Shown here: piece after piece, positions 6,936-17,392 of the stretch
Numbering within the stretch: the first letter of the stretch is position 1
Layout of the letters: every line of letters starts with the position of its first letter
NCBI GenBank assembly: GCA_023411715.1
Contig: JAEYOM010000149.1
Coordinates: forward strand, 1 to 64,000
Length of the DNA stretch: 64,000 nucleotides
Reading direction: 5' to 3'
Source of the DNA: Bacillota bacterium
GTDB taxonomy: Bacteria > Bacillota > Clostridia > Acetivibrionales > DTU013
Notes under the pieces: generated by a model
What the model was told of the DNA's origin: nothing
Databases searched by the model: none
Seen by the model: only the letters and a program-made list of their open reading frames with translations
Made by a program: the position numbers and the translations under genes

Positions 6936-8900
6936 ATGTTCGATATACAGGAAGAATTAAAAAAACTGCCCGATAAACCGGGCGTTTATCTTATGAAGGA
7001 CGAAACCGGCGCCATTATCTACGTTGGCAAGGCGGTGGTGCTGAAAAACAGGGTCAGGCAATATTTTCAGTCTTCAGCGGCGCACACTCCGAAAGTAACT
7101 GCCATGGTGGCAAAGATAGCCGAATTCGAATATATAGTCACCGATACGGAGTTGGAAGCGCTCATCCTCGAATGCAATCTCATCAAGGACCTCAAGCCAA
7201 AATTCAATATCCTGCTGAAGGATGACAAGACTTATCCGTACATCAAGATCACGATGAACGAGGACTATCCCCGTGTCATAATGACCAGGCGCGTAGAAAA
7301 GGATGGGTCCAGATACTTTGGGCCATATTCGAGCGTATTTTCCGTACGAGAAACTATCAGACTGATAAAGAGGATCTTCCCCTTAAAGTCCTGCAAAAAG
7401 GTGCTTCCCAGGGATATAGGAAAGGGAAGGCCATGTTTGAACTATCACATAAAGCAGTGCCTCGGGCCGTGCTCGGGAAATGTGGACAAGGAAGAGTACC
7501 GCTCCGTCATGCGCGATATATGTACGTTTCTGGACGGCAAACAGGATGCGATAATGGATAAGCTCGAGCAGCAGATGCAGGAGGCGGCGGACAAGCTCGA
7601 CTTCGAGAAGGCCGCGTCGCTCAGAAACAAGCTTTCGAGCCTCAAACACATAGCGCAGGAACAGAAGGTGCTTTCGCTGGCGGGAACAGATCAGGATGTG
7701 ATTGGCTTCGCCGCAAGCAAGACGGATACCTGCGTACAGATATTTTTCATACGCGGAGGAAAGCTGCTCGGCAGGCAGTACTTCATAATGGAAGGCACGG
7801 GAGAAGGAGAACTGCCCGAGTTGGCCTCGTCATTCCTGAAACAGTTTTATAGCAGTGCAGCGGTAATACCGCCCGAGATCATTGTGGCAGCTGAATTCGA
7901 CGATATTGGCGTCATCGAGGAGTGGCTCGGCGAAAAACGCGGCGGGAAGGTCCGTGTCAGGATACCTCAGCGCGGTGAAAAGCTGCATATGGTGGAAATG
8001 GTATCTCAGAACGCCAGGATCGAACTCGATCATTTCAATGAAAGACTGGCTGGCGGCGGCCAGGTACAGGAAGGCCTGCAGGGAATGGCCGGTCTTCTCG
8101 GGCTTGAGAAGGCGCCTCACAGGCTTGAGGCATATGATATATCCAACACGGGATCCTCCGAGATCGTAGCTTCGATGGTCGTATTTGAAAACGGGCAGCC
8201 CGCGAAGAAGGAATACAGACGTTTCAAAATACGTTCGACAGACACTCAGAACGACTATGCAAGCATGCAGGAGGTACTGTACAGAAGGTTCAGGCATGCC
8301 GAAGCCGAAAGATTGAAGACGGTAGAAAGTCAGGACAGTGCGCAGGCCCCGAACAGTGCGCAGGCCCCCGATAGTAAACAGGCCCTCGACAGTGAACAGG
8401 CCCCCGATAGTAAACAGACCCCGGAAGCCAGGAAGGAACAATCAGCCGAAGACCATAAGTTCAGCAAGCTGCCGGATCTGCTGATGCTGGACGGAGGCCT
8501 CGGGCATGTAAACGCGGTCGGGGAGGTGCTTGACGAACTGCGTGTCACCATACCGGTCTGTGGTATGGTGAAGGATGATAAGCACAGGACAAGAGGTCTT
8601 GTATTAACGGACAGGGAAATAGACCTTACCCGGAATCTGACCGTGCTGCGTTTTGTTACCTCTGTGCAGGATGAAGCGCACAGGTTTGCGCTTGAATATA
8701 ATAAAACACTGAGGACCAAACGCTATTCGAAGTCCATCTTGGATGAGGTGGAGGGTATAGGCCCCAAACGCAAGAAGGCGCTTCTGAAACACTTTGGCTC
8801 GCTTGGCAAGCTGAAACAGGCAGGCATCGATGACCTGCAGGCAGTCGAAGGTATAAGCCGGGCCCAGGCGGAGAAGCTGTACGCGTTCTTCAGATCATAG
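6936..8900 (+). CDS. uvrC: UvrABC excinuclease subunit C
   Basis: A 654-residue nucleotide-excision repair nuclease. The N-terminal GIY-YIG domain is clear (PGVYLMKDETGAIIYVGKA). A UVR motif lies near residue 207 (DAIMDKLEQQMQEAAD), then the RNase H-like nuclease domain (EAYDISNTGSSEIVASMVV; DLLMLDGGLGHVNAV), and C-terminal helix-hairpin-helix motifs (VEGIGPKRKKALLKHFG). The RNase H-like domain is interrupted by a low-complexity insert of about 40 residues (residues 468-500) made of six-residue repeats. The ribosome site is weak (AAGGT directly before ATG), suggesting coupling to the crh gene 3 nt upstream. Confidence 0.96.
   Translation: MFDIQEELKKLPDKPGVYLMKDETGAIIYVGKAVVLKNRVRQYFQSSAAHTPKVTAMVAKIAEFEYIVTDTELEALILECNLIKDLKPKFNILLKDDKTYPYIKITMNEDYPRVIMTRRVEKDGSRYFGPYSSVFSVRETIRLIKRIFPLKSCKKVLPRDIGKGRPCLNYHIKQCLGPCSGNVDKEEYRSVMRDICTFLDGKQDAIMDKLEQQMQEAADKLDFEKAASLRNKLSSLKHIAQEQKVLSLAGTDQDVIGFAASKTDTCVQIFFIRGGKLLGRQYFIMEGTGEGELPELASSFLKQFYSSAAVIPPEIIVAAEFDDIGVIEEWLGEKRGGKVRVRIPQRGEKLHMVEMVSQNARIELDHFNERLAGGGQVQEGLQGMAGLLGLEKAPHRLEAYDISNTGSSEIVASMVVFENGQPAKKEYRRFKIRSTDTQNDYASMQEVLYRRFRHAEAERLKTVESQDSAQAPNSAQAPDSKQALDSEQAPDSKQTPEARKEQSAEDHKFSKLPDLLMLDGGLGHVNAVGEVLDELRVTIPVCGMVKDDKHRTRGLVLTDREIDLTRNLTVLRFVTSVQDEAHRFALEYNKTLRTKRYSKSILDEVEGIGPKRKKALLKHFGSLGKLKQAGIDDLQAVEGISRAQAEKLYAFFRS
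8337..8426 (+). repeat. In-frame 18-bp minisatellite inside uvrC
   Basis: Five consecutive 18-bp units read AGTGCGCAGGCCCCGAAC, AGTGCGCAGGCCCCCGAT, AGTAAACAGGCCCTCGAC, AGTGAACAGGCCCCCGAT and AGTAAACAGACCCCGGAA. They encode the hexapeptide S-x-Q-A/T-P/L-D/N/E five times. The frame is kept and no stop arises. The insert lies between the two halves of the nuclease domain, presumably in a surface loop. Confidence 0.9.
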
Positions 8901-9013
8901 AAGCTGGACACAGGACAGTGACATTGTCCCAAAAATCGGACAGAGGAACGAATATTATCCGGTACCGGCTTTACAACGAACGTGATAAATATGGAAAGGA
9001 AATATTGACGCTG

Positions 9014-9715
9014 ATGGCGATCTACGCGATATCTGACCTGCATCTGGCCCTGAGTATCAACAAGCCCATGGATGTTTTTGGCGGGCGATGGGAGGATTAC
9101 ATGGACAGGCTTAAAGAAAACTGGAACGCTGTTGTAGGCGGCGATGACACCGTCATCGTACCCGGGGATATATCCTGGGCAACCTACCTTGACCAGGCTT
9201 GCGCCGATTTCGGCTTTATTGACGGACTGCCCGGGCGGAAGGTCATTTCAAAGGGGAATCATGACTATTGGTGGACTACCAAAAGCAAACTCGACAAATT
9301 CCTGTACGAGAACGGGTTCACGTCCATAGCCTTCATGCACAATAACAGTTATGAAGCGGAAGGCGCGGTCATCTGCGGGACAAGAGGCTGGAACATGCCG
9401 GGCGAAGACGATTTCAGCGCCGAGGACGCGAGGATATACCAGCGTGAGCTTATGAGGCTGGAGCTTTCGCTGAAGAGCGCCATCGTACCGGAGGGAGGCT
9501 GTATAATCGCAGCGCTGCATTTCCCGCCGTTCAATTCAAAGGGTGTTTTTTCGGGTTTTTTGGATATAATGCAAAGGTATGAGGTTAAGACCTGCATTTA
9601 CGGGCATCTGCACGGAGAAGCCGGCAAAAAGGCTGTTGAAGGGCTCTACGAGGGTGTGGAATTCAGGTTCGTGGCATCGGATCACCTTGGCTTCACGCCG
9701 GTCAGGCTGTTTTGA
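9014..9715 (+). CDS. Calcineurin-like metallophosphoesterase
   Basis: About 234 residues. The metal-binding motifs appear in order: AISDLHLAL (D-x-H) at the N-terminus, PGDISWATYLD, KGNHDYWW (GNHD), ALHFPPF and YGHLHG. This is the CpdA/Icc-like phosphoesterase pattern; the substrate (cyclic nucleotide, protein or other phosphodiester) cannot be told. The start is uncertain. ATG 9014 directly precedes the first strand; an in-frame TTG at 9005 lies 4 nt after AGGA and is an alternative. An open frame further upstream has no good site. It stands between uvrC and tig. Confidence 0.85.
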   Translation: MAIYAISDLHLALSINKPMDVFGGRWEDYMDRLKENWNAVVGGDDTVIVPGDISWATYLDQACADFGFIDGLPGRKVISKGNHDYWWTTKSKLDKFLYENGFTSIAFMHNNSYEAEGAVICGTRGWNMPGEDDFSAEDARIYQRELMRLELSLKSAIVPEGGCIIAALHFPPFNSKGVFSGFLDIMQRYEVKTCIYGHLHGEAGKKAVEGLYEGVEFRFVASDHLGFTPVRLF

Positions 9716-9790
9716 CATTTATTTTGGCATGTATGGTCCGGGCCGGATCTACCGTTTTCGGGTAATATTCGCCAAAAATAAGCATATATA

Positions 9791-9851
9791 TTGGCTTTAC
9801 AAAAACTAATGTGTTATAATGTATAGATAATTGTGGGGGCGTATGGCCCCC
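9791..9851 (+). promoter_or_regulatory. Promoter and leader hairpin of tig
   Basis: TTGGCT (9791-9796) and TATAAT (9815-9820) with an 18-nt spacer form a likely sigma-A promoter. GGGGGC (9835-9840) and GCCCCC (9846-9851) then form a 6-bp GC stem early in the transcript, followed by TTGTTCT. The stem may be a weak attenuator or may stabilise the 5' end. The trigger factor start is 56 nt further on. Confidence 0.6.
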
Positions 9852-9906
9852 TTGTTCTGCACTGCAGAATACATAGAAAAAACGGATATATAAGGAGAAA
9901 AATCAG

Positions 9907-11196
9907 ATGCAGGTGAAAGTTGAAAATGCTGGTAAAAACATCGTACAACTTGAAATAGAAGTTGATGCGGAAAAATTTGAGCAGGGTCTTCAGAAATCCT
10001 TCGCCAAGAATTCGAAAAAATTCAATATACCCGGTTTCAGAAGGGGCAAAGCTCCAAGATACATGGTTGAGAAGTTCTACGGCGAACAGGCATTGTATGA
10101 GGACGCCATAAATGAGATATGCCCCGAGGCATATGACCAGGCAGTCGAGGAAAACGACATTCATCCTGTAGACAGGCCTGAAATAGATATTAAGCAGATT
10201 GGACGTGGCCAGACCTTTATATTCACCGCAAAGGTAACAGTCAAACCCGAAGTGGAGCTCGGCGAGTACAAGGGCGTTGAAGTCCAGAAAGCCAGCGCCG
10301 TCGTGACCGACGAAGATGTTGAAAAAGAGCTGGAGAAGGTACAGGATAAAAACTCGAGGCTCATCACTGTCGAAGACAGGCCGGTAGCCAACGGCGATAC
10401 CGCAATAATAGATTTTGAAGGCTTTATTGACGGAGTGCCCTTCGAAGGTGGAAAAGGGACGGATTACAGCCTTGCCATCGGTTCGGGAACATTCATCCCT
10501 GGCTTCGAGGATCAACTGATCGGCTTGGCCGTCGGTGAGGAAAAGGACGTCAACGTATCCTTCCCCGAAGAATACGGTTCGAAGGAATTAGCCGGAAAAC
10601 CCGCCGTTTTCAAGGTAAAACTCAAGGAGATCAAGCTCAAGGAATTGCCCGCGCTGGATGACGAGTTTGCAAAGGATGTCAGCGAATTTGAAACGATGGA
10701 CGAATATAGGGCCGATCTCAGGAAGACGCTCGTCGAAAGGGCGGAGCACAATGCACATCACGAGGACGAGGACAACGTCGTTGAGAAAGTAGTTTCCAAT
10801 GCGACCGTTGAGATCCCGCCTGTAATGGTGGAGAAGCGCATAGACGATCTGACTTACGAATTCGGGATGAGACTGCGCTACCAGGGACTCGAACTTGAAA
10901 AATATCTTGAAGCCATGGGTATGGACATGAATGCTTTCAGGGAACAATTCAAGACAAGGGCCGAGCAGGAAGTAAAGACGCAGCTGGTCATCGAGAAGGT
11001 CGGCGTGGCGGAGGGCATAGTTCCTACTGACGAAGACGTCGAAGAGGAAATAAAGAGCATCTCGGAAAATTACAAGCAGTCGGTGGAGGATTTTAAGCAA
11101 CATTTGAAACCGGATGATATAGAATATATCAGAAGCACTTTGGTTGCCAGAAAGACTGTGGATTTCCTGCTCGAAAATGCTAAACTGAATCAATAA
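9907..11196 (+). CDS. tig: Trigger factor, ribosome-associated chaperone and prolyl isomerase
   Basis: A 429-residue protein with the three trigger factor parts in order. The N-terminal ribosome-binding domain contains the signature GFRRGKAPRYMVEKFYG around residues 44-60. A central FKBP-type PPIase follows (NGDTAIIDFEGFIDGVPFEGG), and then the helical C-terminal chaperone arm. It binds nascent chains at the exit tunnel. The ribosome site is AAGGAG at 9892-9897. It is followed by clpP and clpX, the common clostridial order. Confidence 0.97.
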   Translation: MQVKVENAGKNIVQLEIEVDAEKFEQGLQKSFAKNSKKFNIPGFRRGKAPRYMVEKFYGEQALYEDAINEICPEAYDQAVEENDIHPVDRPEIDIKQIGRGQTFIFTAKVTVKPEVELGEYKGVEVQKASAVVTDEDVEKELEKVQDKNSRLITVEDRPVANGDTAIIDFEGFIDGVPFEGGKGTDYSLAIGSGTFIPGFEDQLIGLAVGEEKDVNVSFPEEYGSKELAGKPAVFKVKLKEIKLKELPALDDEFAKDVSEFETMDEYRADLRKTLVERAEHNAHHEDEDNVVEKVVSNATVEIPPVMVEKRIDDLTYEFGMRLRYQGLELEKYLEAMGMDMNAFREQFKTRAEQEVKTQLVIEKVGVAEGIVPTDEDVEEEIKSISENYKQSVEDFKQHLKPDDIEYIRSTLVARKTVDFLLENAKLNQ

Positions 11197-11257
11197 CAGT
11201 TTATATTATATTTTTTGTGGGAAACAATAAAGAGACTTAAACAAAACAGGTGTTTTT

Positions 11258-11275
11258 GTCGTACTATAGTATGAC
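11258..11275 (+). promoter_or_regulatory. Imperfect palindrome upstream of clpP
   Basis: GTCGTACTATAGTATGAC is an 18-nt palindrome with one mismatched pair, ending about 20 nt before the clpP start and overlapping the probable core promoter. It does not match the CtsR heptad repeat. It may be an operator or chance; no second copy was noticed. Confidence 0.3.
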
Positions 11276-11295
11276 TAATGATAGGGAGGAATATT

Positions 11296-11880
11296 ATGAG
11301 CTTGGTACCAATAGTAGTTGAGCAGTCAAACAGAGGAGAAAGATCTTATGATATATTCTCCATGCTGCTCAAGGAAAGGATAATTATGCTGAGCGACGAG
11401 GTCAACGACGTAACTGCCAGCCTCGTAGTGGCACAGATGCTTTATCTTGATTCGGTAGATCCTGACAAGGATATACAGCTGTATATAAACAGTCCCGGAG
11501 GTTCTGTGACCGCAGGATTCGCAATATATGACACGATGCAGCATGTTAAAGCGGACGTGCAGACGATCTGCGTGGGTATGGCGGCAAGCATGGGAGCGTT
11601 CCTGCTAGCTGCGGGCACTAAGGGAAAAAGGTTTGCGCTTCCCAACAGTGAAGTAATGATCCACCAGCCGCTCGGAGGAGCACAGGGTCAGGCGACGGAC
11701 ATCAAGATCCGGACGGAATGGCTGCTGAAAATCAAGAGCAGGATCAACGGTATTTTAAGTGAAAGAACGGGTCAGCCCCTTGATAAAATCGAGAGAGACA
11801 CGGAAAGGGATTTCTTTATGTCTGCCGATGAGGCAAAGGCCTACGGCCTTGTTGACGAAGTCATGACCAGAAAGAAATAA
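11296..11880 (+). CDS. clpP: ATP-dependent Clp protease proteolytic subunit
   Basis: A 194-residue serine protease with the ClpP triad in standard positions: Ser98 in GMAASMGAF, His123 in EVMIHQPLGG and Asp172 in ERDTERDFFM. The start at 11296 follows GGGAGG at 11284-11289; an upstream in-frame ATG would place that site inside the gene. ClpP forms the barrel that degrades substrates fed by ClpX, whose gene starts 12 nt after the stop. Confidence 0.97.
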   Translation: MSLVPIVVEQSNRGERSYDIFSMLLKERIIMLSDEVNDVTASLVVAQMLYLDSVDPDKDIQLYINSPGGSVTAGFAIYDTMQHVKADVQTICVGMAASMGAFLLAAGTKGKRFALPNSEVMIHQPLGGAQGQATDIKIRTEWLLKIKSRINGILSERTGQPLDKIERDTERDFFMSADEAKAYGLVDEVMTRKK

Positions 11881-11892
11881 TGGGGTGGAGCG

Positions 11893-13188
<1,296 letters not shown>

Positions 13189-13221
13189 GGCGGAATGTTT
13201 CCGGTAGATTGAAATAAGACA

Positions 13222-13257
13222 GGGTATTCCCGCTAAAATCGAGGGATACCCTTTTTT
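13222..13257 (+). terminator. Rho-independent terminator after clpX
   Basis: GGGTATTCCC (13222-13231 region) pairs with GGGATACCC (13243-13251) around an AT-rich loop, with one bulged T. It is followed by TTTTTTG. This ends the tig-clpP-clpX block before lonB. Confidence 0.88.
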
Positions 13258-13390
13258 GTCGGCTTGATCCGGCTGTGATTTTTTACTGATTGGTATTTCG
13301 CTCCTCCTGCGGATAATTTTATTGTGTTAGTCAATACTAAATGTGATATGGTTTGCAATGCTTAGTATAACTACACAAGGAGGAGATGGA

Positions 13391-15088
13391 ATGCTGACCA
13401 ATACCTTTCTGATCATTCAATTTTTCTTTTCCATAATAATAGGAATATACTTTCTCAATCTGCTCAAATCGCAGCAGGGAAATAAGAGCGCTATTGAGAA
13501 GGAATCAAGAAAGGAACTGGAGAAGCTCCGTAGGATGAAGGAGATCAAGCTTACCGAGCCTTTGTCCGAAAAGACCAGGCCTTCAAGTCTCACGGATATC
13601 ATAGGCCAGGAGCAGGGACTCAAGGCTCTGAGAGCTGCGCTTTGCGGACCCAATCCTCAGCACGTCATAATTTACGGACCTCCGGGCATAGGCAAAACTG
13701 CGGCTGCGAGGGTCATTCTTGAGGAAGCCAGACAAATGCCGATTTCGCCTTTCAAAAGGGAGTCCAAGTTCGTGGAAGTCGATGCGACCATACTGCGTTT
13801 CGATGAACGCGGCATAGCGGATCCACTGATCGGTTCGGTACACGATCCTATCTACCAGGGCGCCGGAGCGTACGGCGTGGCAGGGATTCCGCAGCCCAAG
13901 CCCGGCGCTGTTACTAAAGCCCACGGCGGTATACTTTTTATAGATGAAATAGGCGAACTCCATCCCATCCAGATGAATAAACTCCTGAAGGTGCTCGAAG
14001 ACCGCAAGGTGATCCTGGAGAGCGCGTACTACAGCTCCGAGGATCCAAACATCCCGGCGCATATACATGAGATATTTCAAAAAGGGTTGCCTGCCGACTT
14101 CAGGCTCGTCGGTGCTACAACGAGGACTGCCGAGGAGCTTCCGCCCGCACTGCGTTCTAGGTGCGTTGAGATCTATTTCAGACCTCTGCTTGCGGATGAA
14201 GTCGCCATAATCGCGCGTAATGCGGCATTCAGGGGAGGCTTCCGCATGGAGGAAGGGATCGAGGAGCTGATTGCGAAATATGCGCAGAACGGCAGGGACG
14301 CGGTCAATATAGTACAGGTCGCCGGAGGCGTAGTACAGGTAGAAGGCAGAAACACCATTATGCGTAAGGATGTGGAATGGGTGGTGGAATTCGGCCACTA
14401 CAGCCCAAGGCTCGACAAGAAGATATGCGCCCGCGAGGACCAGGTGGGATGCATGAACGGCCTTGCAGTATTCGGAAACGCAACAGGTATCGTAATAGAT
14501 ATCGAAGCCTCCGCGATCAAAGCTCAATCGGGCAGGGGCAACATAATGGTGACAGGGATAGTCGAGGAGGAAGAAATGGACGGCAGGGGCCATAAATTGA
14601 GAAGGACCAGCTCGGCGAAGGCTTCCGTGGAAAATGTTCTGACCGTTTTAAAGAGAATTCTCGATGTTGATCCGAAGGAATATGACATCCACCTGAACTT
14701 TCCCGGCGGCATACCAATCGATGGACCGTCTGCGGGCATTGCGATCGCGGCGGCAATTTATTCGGCGATATTGAATATACCTGTAAGCAATGATATCGCC
14801 ATGACCGGCGAGCTTTCCATCAGGGGAAGGGTCAAGCCAGTCGGCGGTGTGGCAGCCAAGGTGGAGGCGGCCAAACTGGCCGGTATCAACAAGGTGCTCG
14901 TGCCGAGGGAAAATTGGCAGGAGACATTCGGTGACATGGGTATCGATGTGATACCTGTGGATGACATATTACAGGTAATTGAGCAAACGTTCGGTCGCGG
15001 CCTTATCAAGCATGAAGATGAAATGCCGGTGCAAAAGCCGGTCGTACCTGTTCTGGCGGCTTCGCCCGTTATTGACAAAAGCTTCTGA
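13391..15088 (+). CDS. lonB: ATP-dependent protease LonB
   Basis: A 565-residue protein starting at 13391 after AAGGAGG. It has an N-terminal hydrophobic segment (TFLIIQFFFSIIIGIYFL), an AAA+ domain with Walker A GPPGIGKT and Walker B ILFIDEIGEL, and a C-terminal Lon peptidase domain. The catalytic Ser lies in GPSAGIAIA; the Lys is expected in the following VKPVGGVAAKVEAA region. The large Lon N-domain is absent, as in LonB of spore-formers. In Bacillus LonB is a forespore protein; the position after clpX is the family's usual context. No convincing sigma-F or sigma-G promoter was recognised upstream. Confidence 0.94.
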   Translation: MLTNTFLIIQFFFSIIIGIYFLNLLKSQQGNKSAIEKESRKELEKLRRMKEIKLTEPLSEKTRPSSLTDIIGQEQGLKALRAALCGPNPQHVIIYGPPGIGKTAAARVILEEARQMPISPFKRESKFVEVDATILRFDERGIADPLIGSVHDPIYQGAGAYGVAGIPQPKPGAVTKAHGGILFIDEIGELHPIQMNKLLKVLEDRKVILESAYYSSEDPNIPAHIHEIFQKGLPADFRLVGATTRTAEELPPALRSRCVEIYFRPLLADEVAIIARNAAFRGGFRMEEGIEELIAKYAQNGRDAVNIVQVAGGVVQVEGRNTIMRKDVEWVVEFGHYSPRLDKKICAREDQVGCMNGLAVFGNATGIVIDIEASAIKAQSGRGNIMVTGIVEEEEMDGRGHKLRRTSSAKASVENVLTVLKRILDVDPKEYDIHLNFPGGIPIDGPSAGIAIAAAIYSAILNIPVSNDIAMTGELSIRGRVKPVGGVAAKVEAAKLAGINKVLVPRENWQETFGDMGIDVIPVDDILQVIEQTFGRGLIKHEDEMPVQKPVVPVLAASPVIDKSF

Positions 15089-15099
15089 GCAGTCGGCAC

Positions 15100-15345
15100 A
15101 CATCCGCGACGTAGTGGGTATGCAGTCGGGCAGTTGGCACACATCCAGCACGCAGCCGGCGCGCAGTAGGCACCCAGCCAGCATGCAGTCGGCGCGCAAC
15201 GGGTATGCAGCCGGGCAGTCGGCGCGCAGCGGGTATGCAGCCGGGCAGTCGGCGCGCAGCGGGTATGCAGCCGGGCAGTTGGCACACATCCGGCACGCAG
15301 CCGGGCACACAGTCGGCGCGCAGTCGGCACGCAGTGGGTATGCAG
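15100..15345 (+). repeat. GC-rich 30-bp tandem repeat downstream of lonB
   Basis: The 428 nt between lonB and the nuclease gene are mostly a minisatellite. Two identical 30-bp units, GGGTATGCAGCCGGGCAGTC followed by GGCGCGCAGC, lie at 15201-15230 and 15231-15260. A variant unit is at 15261-15290, and a further one near 15117. Degraded units built on GCAGYCGGC fill the rest. There are no spacers, so it is not a CRISPR array. Open frames across it are by-products of the repeat. Confidence 0.85.
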
Positions 15346-15516
15346 CAGTGGATGATAGTTAATACTCAGTCATATCTTCATGATATCAGCATATATACTG
15401 CAGTATGGATTCCGGCAGGCAGTGCCGATCCGTCACTGTAGTTTTTTATTATAATGTGTTATTATATTAATTTGAAAGCCCGATACATAACCTGACCGAC
15501 AGGAAGGTCGATATAC

Positions 15517-16287
15517 ATGAGAAAAAAGGCTCCCGCAGCAACAGGACTGGCGCTGGCAGGCATGATCATAATTTATTTGTTATCACCGGGGTCGTTCAGA
15601 CTTCCCGGTTTGGATGTAGCTCCGGAAAATGCCGATAGACCGGCTATGTCAGCTGAAGCGGCGGGCGAAACCACATCAGCTGAAGCGGCGGATAAAACCA
15701 CAGCGGATGAAGCAACGGACAAAACCACAGCGGCTGAGGCGGAACCACAGGCGAGTCTGCAGGACAGTCCGATAAAGCCAACGGACATAGAAGGCATCGT
15801 TCCCGGCGGAACAATATCGGCCCATGTAAAACGTGTAGTTGACGGTGATACGCTTGTGGCGGCATACAAAAACAAGGATTACCGGATAAGGCTGCTTTGC
15901 ATAGATACGCCTGAATCCGTCAAGACTGGTGTAAAGGTGCAGGCATACGGCAAGGAAGCTTTCAAAAAGCTCAAGGAACTGGTCCAGGACAAGGAAGTAA
16001 AGCTGGTGTTTGAAAAGGATACGGATGACCGTTACGACAGGCTCCTCGCGTATGTAATACTGAATGATGGCTCCTGCGTAAATTCGGTCCTTGTTGAGGA
16101 GGGCTATGCCATAGTCGATTTTGTCAAGCCCAATACCGTCAACAAGGAATATTTTACGGATCTGATGGAAAATGCGATCAGCCGGGGCAGGGGAATGTGG
16201 TCGCTGCCCGAAGATGGGCGGCCGTTCGTTAAGGATAGGGACGGAAGCTATCATCCCAGATATTACGACGAAGAAAAGGCCGCGTGA
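15517..16287 (+). CDS. Membrane-anchored or secreted thermonuclease-family protein
   Basis: A 256-residue protein with an N-terminal signal/anchor (LALAGMIIIYLLSPGSF), a low-complexity Ala/Glu/Thr linker to about residue 80, and a staphylococcal nuclease domain. Domain motifs are VVDGDTLVAAYK, YRIRLLCIDTPES (catalytic Arg and nearby Asp) and DRYDRLLAYVIL (second catalytic Arg). These enzymes cleave DNA and RNA outside the cell with calcium. The linker is made of 27-bp repeats. The RBS (GGAAGG) is set well before the ATG. Confidence 0.86.
   Translation: MRKKAPAATGLALAGMIIIYLLSPGSFRLPGLDVAPENADRPAMSAEAAGETTSAEAADKTTADEATDKTTAAEAEPQASLQDSPIKPTDIEGIVPGGTISAHVKRVVDGDTLVAAYKNKDYRIRLLCIDTPESVKTGVKVQAYGKEAFKKLKELVQDKEVKLVFEKDTDDRYDRLLAYVILNDGSCVNSVLVEEGYAIVDFVKPNTVNKEYFTDLMENAISRGRGMWSLPEDGRPFVKDRDGSYHPRYYDEEKAA
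15652..15746 (+). repeat. 27-bp in-frame repeats in the nuclease linker
   Basis: Three 27-bp units (15652-15678, 15679-15705, 15706-15732) and part of a fourth encode the nonapeptides AEAAGETTS, AEAADKTTA and DEATDKTTA, then AEAE. They form the spacer between membrane anchor and nuclease domain. Confidence 0.88.
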
Positions 16288-16467
16288 TTTGCCGTACATT
16301 ACAAAAATGTAAGAGTTCCGTACGGATTTGTAACATTTATCGATGGTAATCGAAAAAAGAGTATTATATACTATGCTATATAGATCAGATGCTGTGCCGT
16401 CCCGTAATACCTGAAGCTGCGGCAAAGCAGGCTAAACCTGAATGATTGATAATATGGGGGGTTACAG

Positions 16468-17253
16468 ATGAGTATATTTCAGGCAATAATTTATGGTATC
16501 ATCCAGGGACTGGGCGAATTCCTGCCTATATCGAGTACAGCTCACATCACGCTGCTGCCGTGGTTTTTCGGGTGGAAGGATCCCGGTCTCGAGTTTGACA
16601 TAGCATTGCATATGGGGACCTTGATTGCCGTAGTGATTTTTTTCTGGAAAGACTGGATTGGGTTGATCAAGGCAGGGCTGACAAATGTAAAATCGAGCGA
16701 AGGCAAGCTTTTCTGGTATATCATGCTGGCATGCATCCCGGGCGGGATATTCGGCATATTGTTCGAGGATCAGATTTCCACTACCTTTAGGGATCCGTTG
16801 CTTATAGGCGTTATGCTTATAATCATGGGTATCTTTCTGTATGTCGCGGATAAATTCTTCGAATCCAGAGTGGAGTTGAAAGAAATAGGACTCAAAAGAA
16901 GCTTTCTAATAGGTGTCTCACAGGCGCTTGCCATGTTTCCCGGAGTATCGCGCTCAGGGATCACGATGGCCGCAGGACGTGCGATGGGCGTAAAAAGGGA
17001 AGATGCCGCAAGGTTTACATTCCTGCTGTCCACGCCGTTCATATTCCTTAGCGGCGTATACAAGGCAAAGGATCTGGTCAGCGTATCCGTGGATGCTGTC
17101 CCGTTCGCTGCAGCGATAATTGCATCCGCTATTGTCGGAGCGCTCAGCATCAAATTCCTCCTCGGTTACCTCAAACGCAGGGGCTTCGGTATATTCGCAG
17201 TCTACAGGCTGATTCTGGGAGCAGTTGTCATTGCTTTTGCACTTATCCGTTAG
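16468..17253 (+). CDS. uppP: Undecaprenyl-diphosphatase
   Basis: A 261-residue integral membrane phosphatase of the BacA/UppP family. Both catalytic segments are present: GLGEFLPISSTAH (residues 15-27, Glu17) and FPGVSRSGITMAAGR around residue 155. About seven to eight hydrophobic helices are visible. It recycles undecaprenyl pyrophosphate for cell-wall synthesis and gives background bacitracin resistance. The start follows a GGGGGG run. The neighbouring ABC genes downstream resemble antibiotic-responsive systems. Confidence 0.95.
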   Translation: MSIFQAIIYGIIQGLGEFLPISSTAHITLLPWFFGWKDPGLEFDIALHMGTLIAVVIFFWKDWIGLIKAGLTNVKSSEGKLFWYIMLACIPGGIFGILFEDQISTTFRDPLLIGVMLIIMGIFLYVADKFFESRVELKEIGLKRSFLIGVSQALAMFPGVSRSGITMAAGRAMGVKREDAARFTFLLSTPFIFLSGVYKAKDLVSVSVDAVPFAAAIIASAIVGALSIKFLLGYLKRRGFGIFAVYRLILGAVVIAFALIR

Positions 17254-17392
17254 TCCTATGTTGCATTAGGTCCGCGGCCCTGCATATAGGACTAGGAGCC
17301 CCTGGAAAATAGGGAAATCGAGACTATATAACATAAATTTACATCTTGTTATAATGTATACGAACATTAGCGTTTCTCCTATTTTTTAGGGG

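Noticed and set aside
8900..8935. Another GGGACA palindrome (GGACAGTGACATTGTCC) after uvrC
   Set aside because: The flanking AGCGTC and GGTGTG blocks of the repeat family are absent; it may be only a short local hairpin.
13583..14593. A 336-codon frame antisense to lonB
   Set aside because: lonB has every catalytic motif on the plus strand with a good start; the antisense product resembles nothing known.
15100..15345. CRISPR-like repeats
   Set aside because: Units are contiguous with no spacers, and no cas genes are in the window.
14979..15441. Open frames of about 80-190 codons on both strands across the repeat array after lonB
   Set aside because: They are produced by a 30-bp repeat without stops, lack ribosome sites, overlap the end of lonB in other frames and have repetitive Gly/Ala/Arg-rich products.
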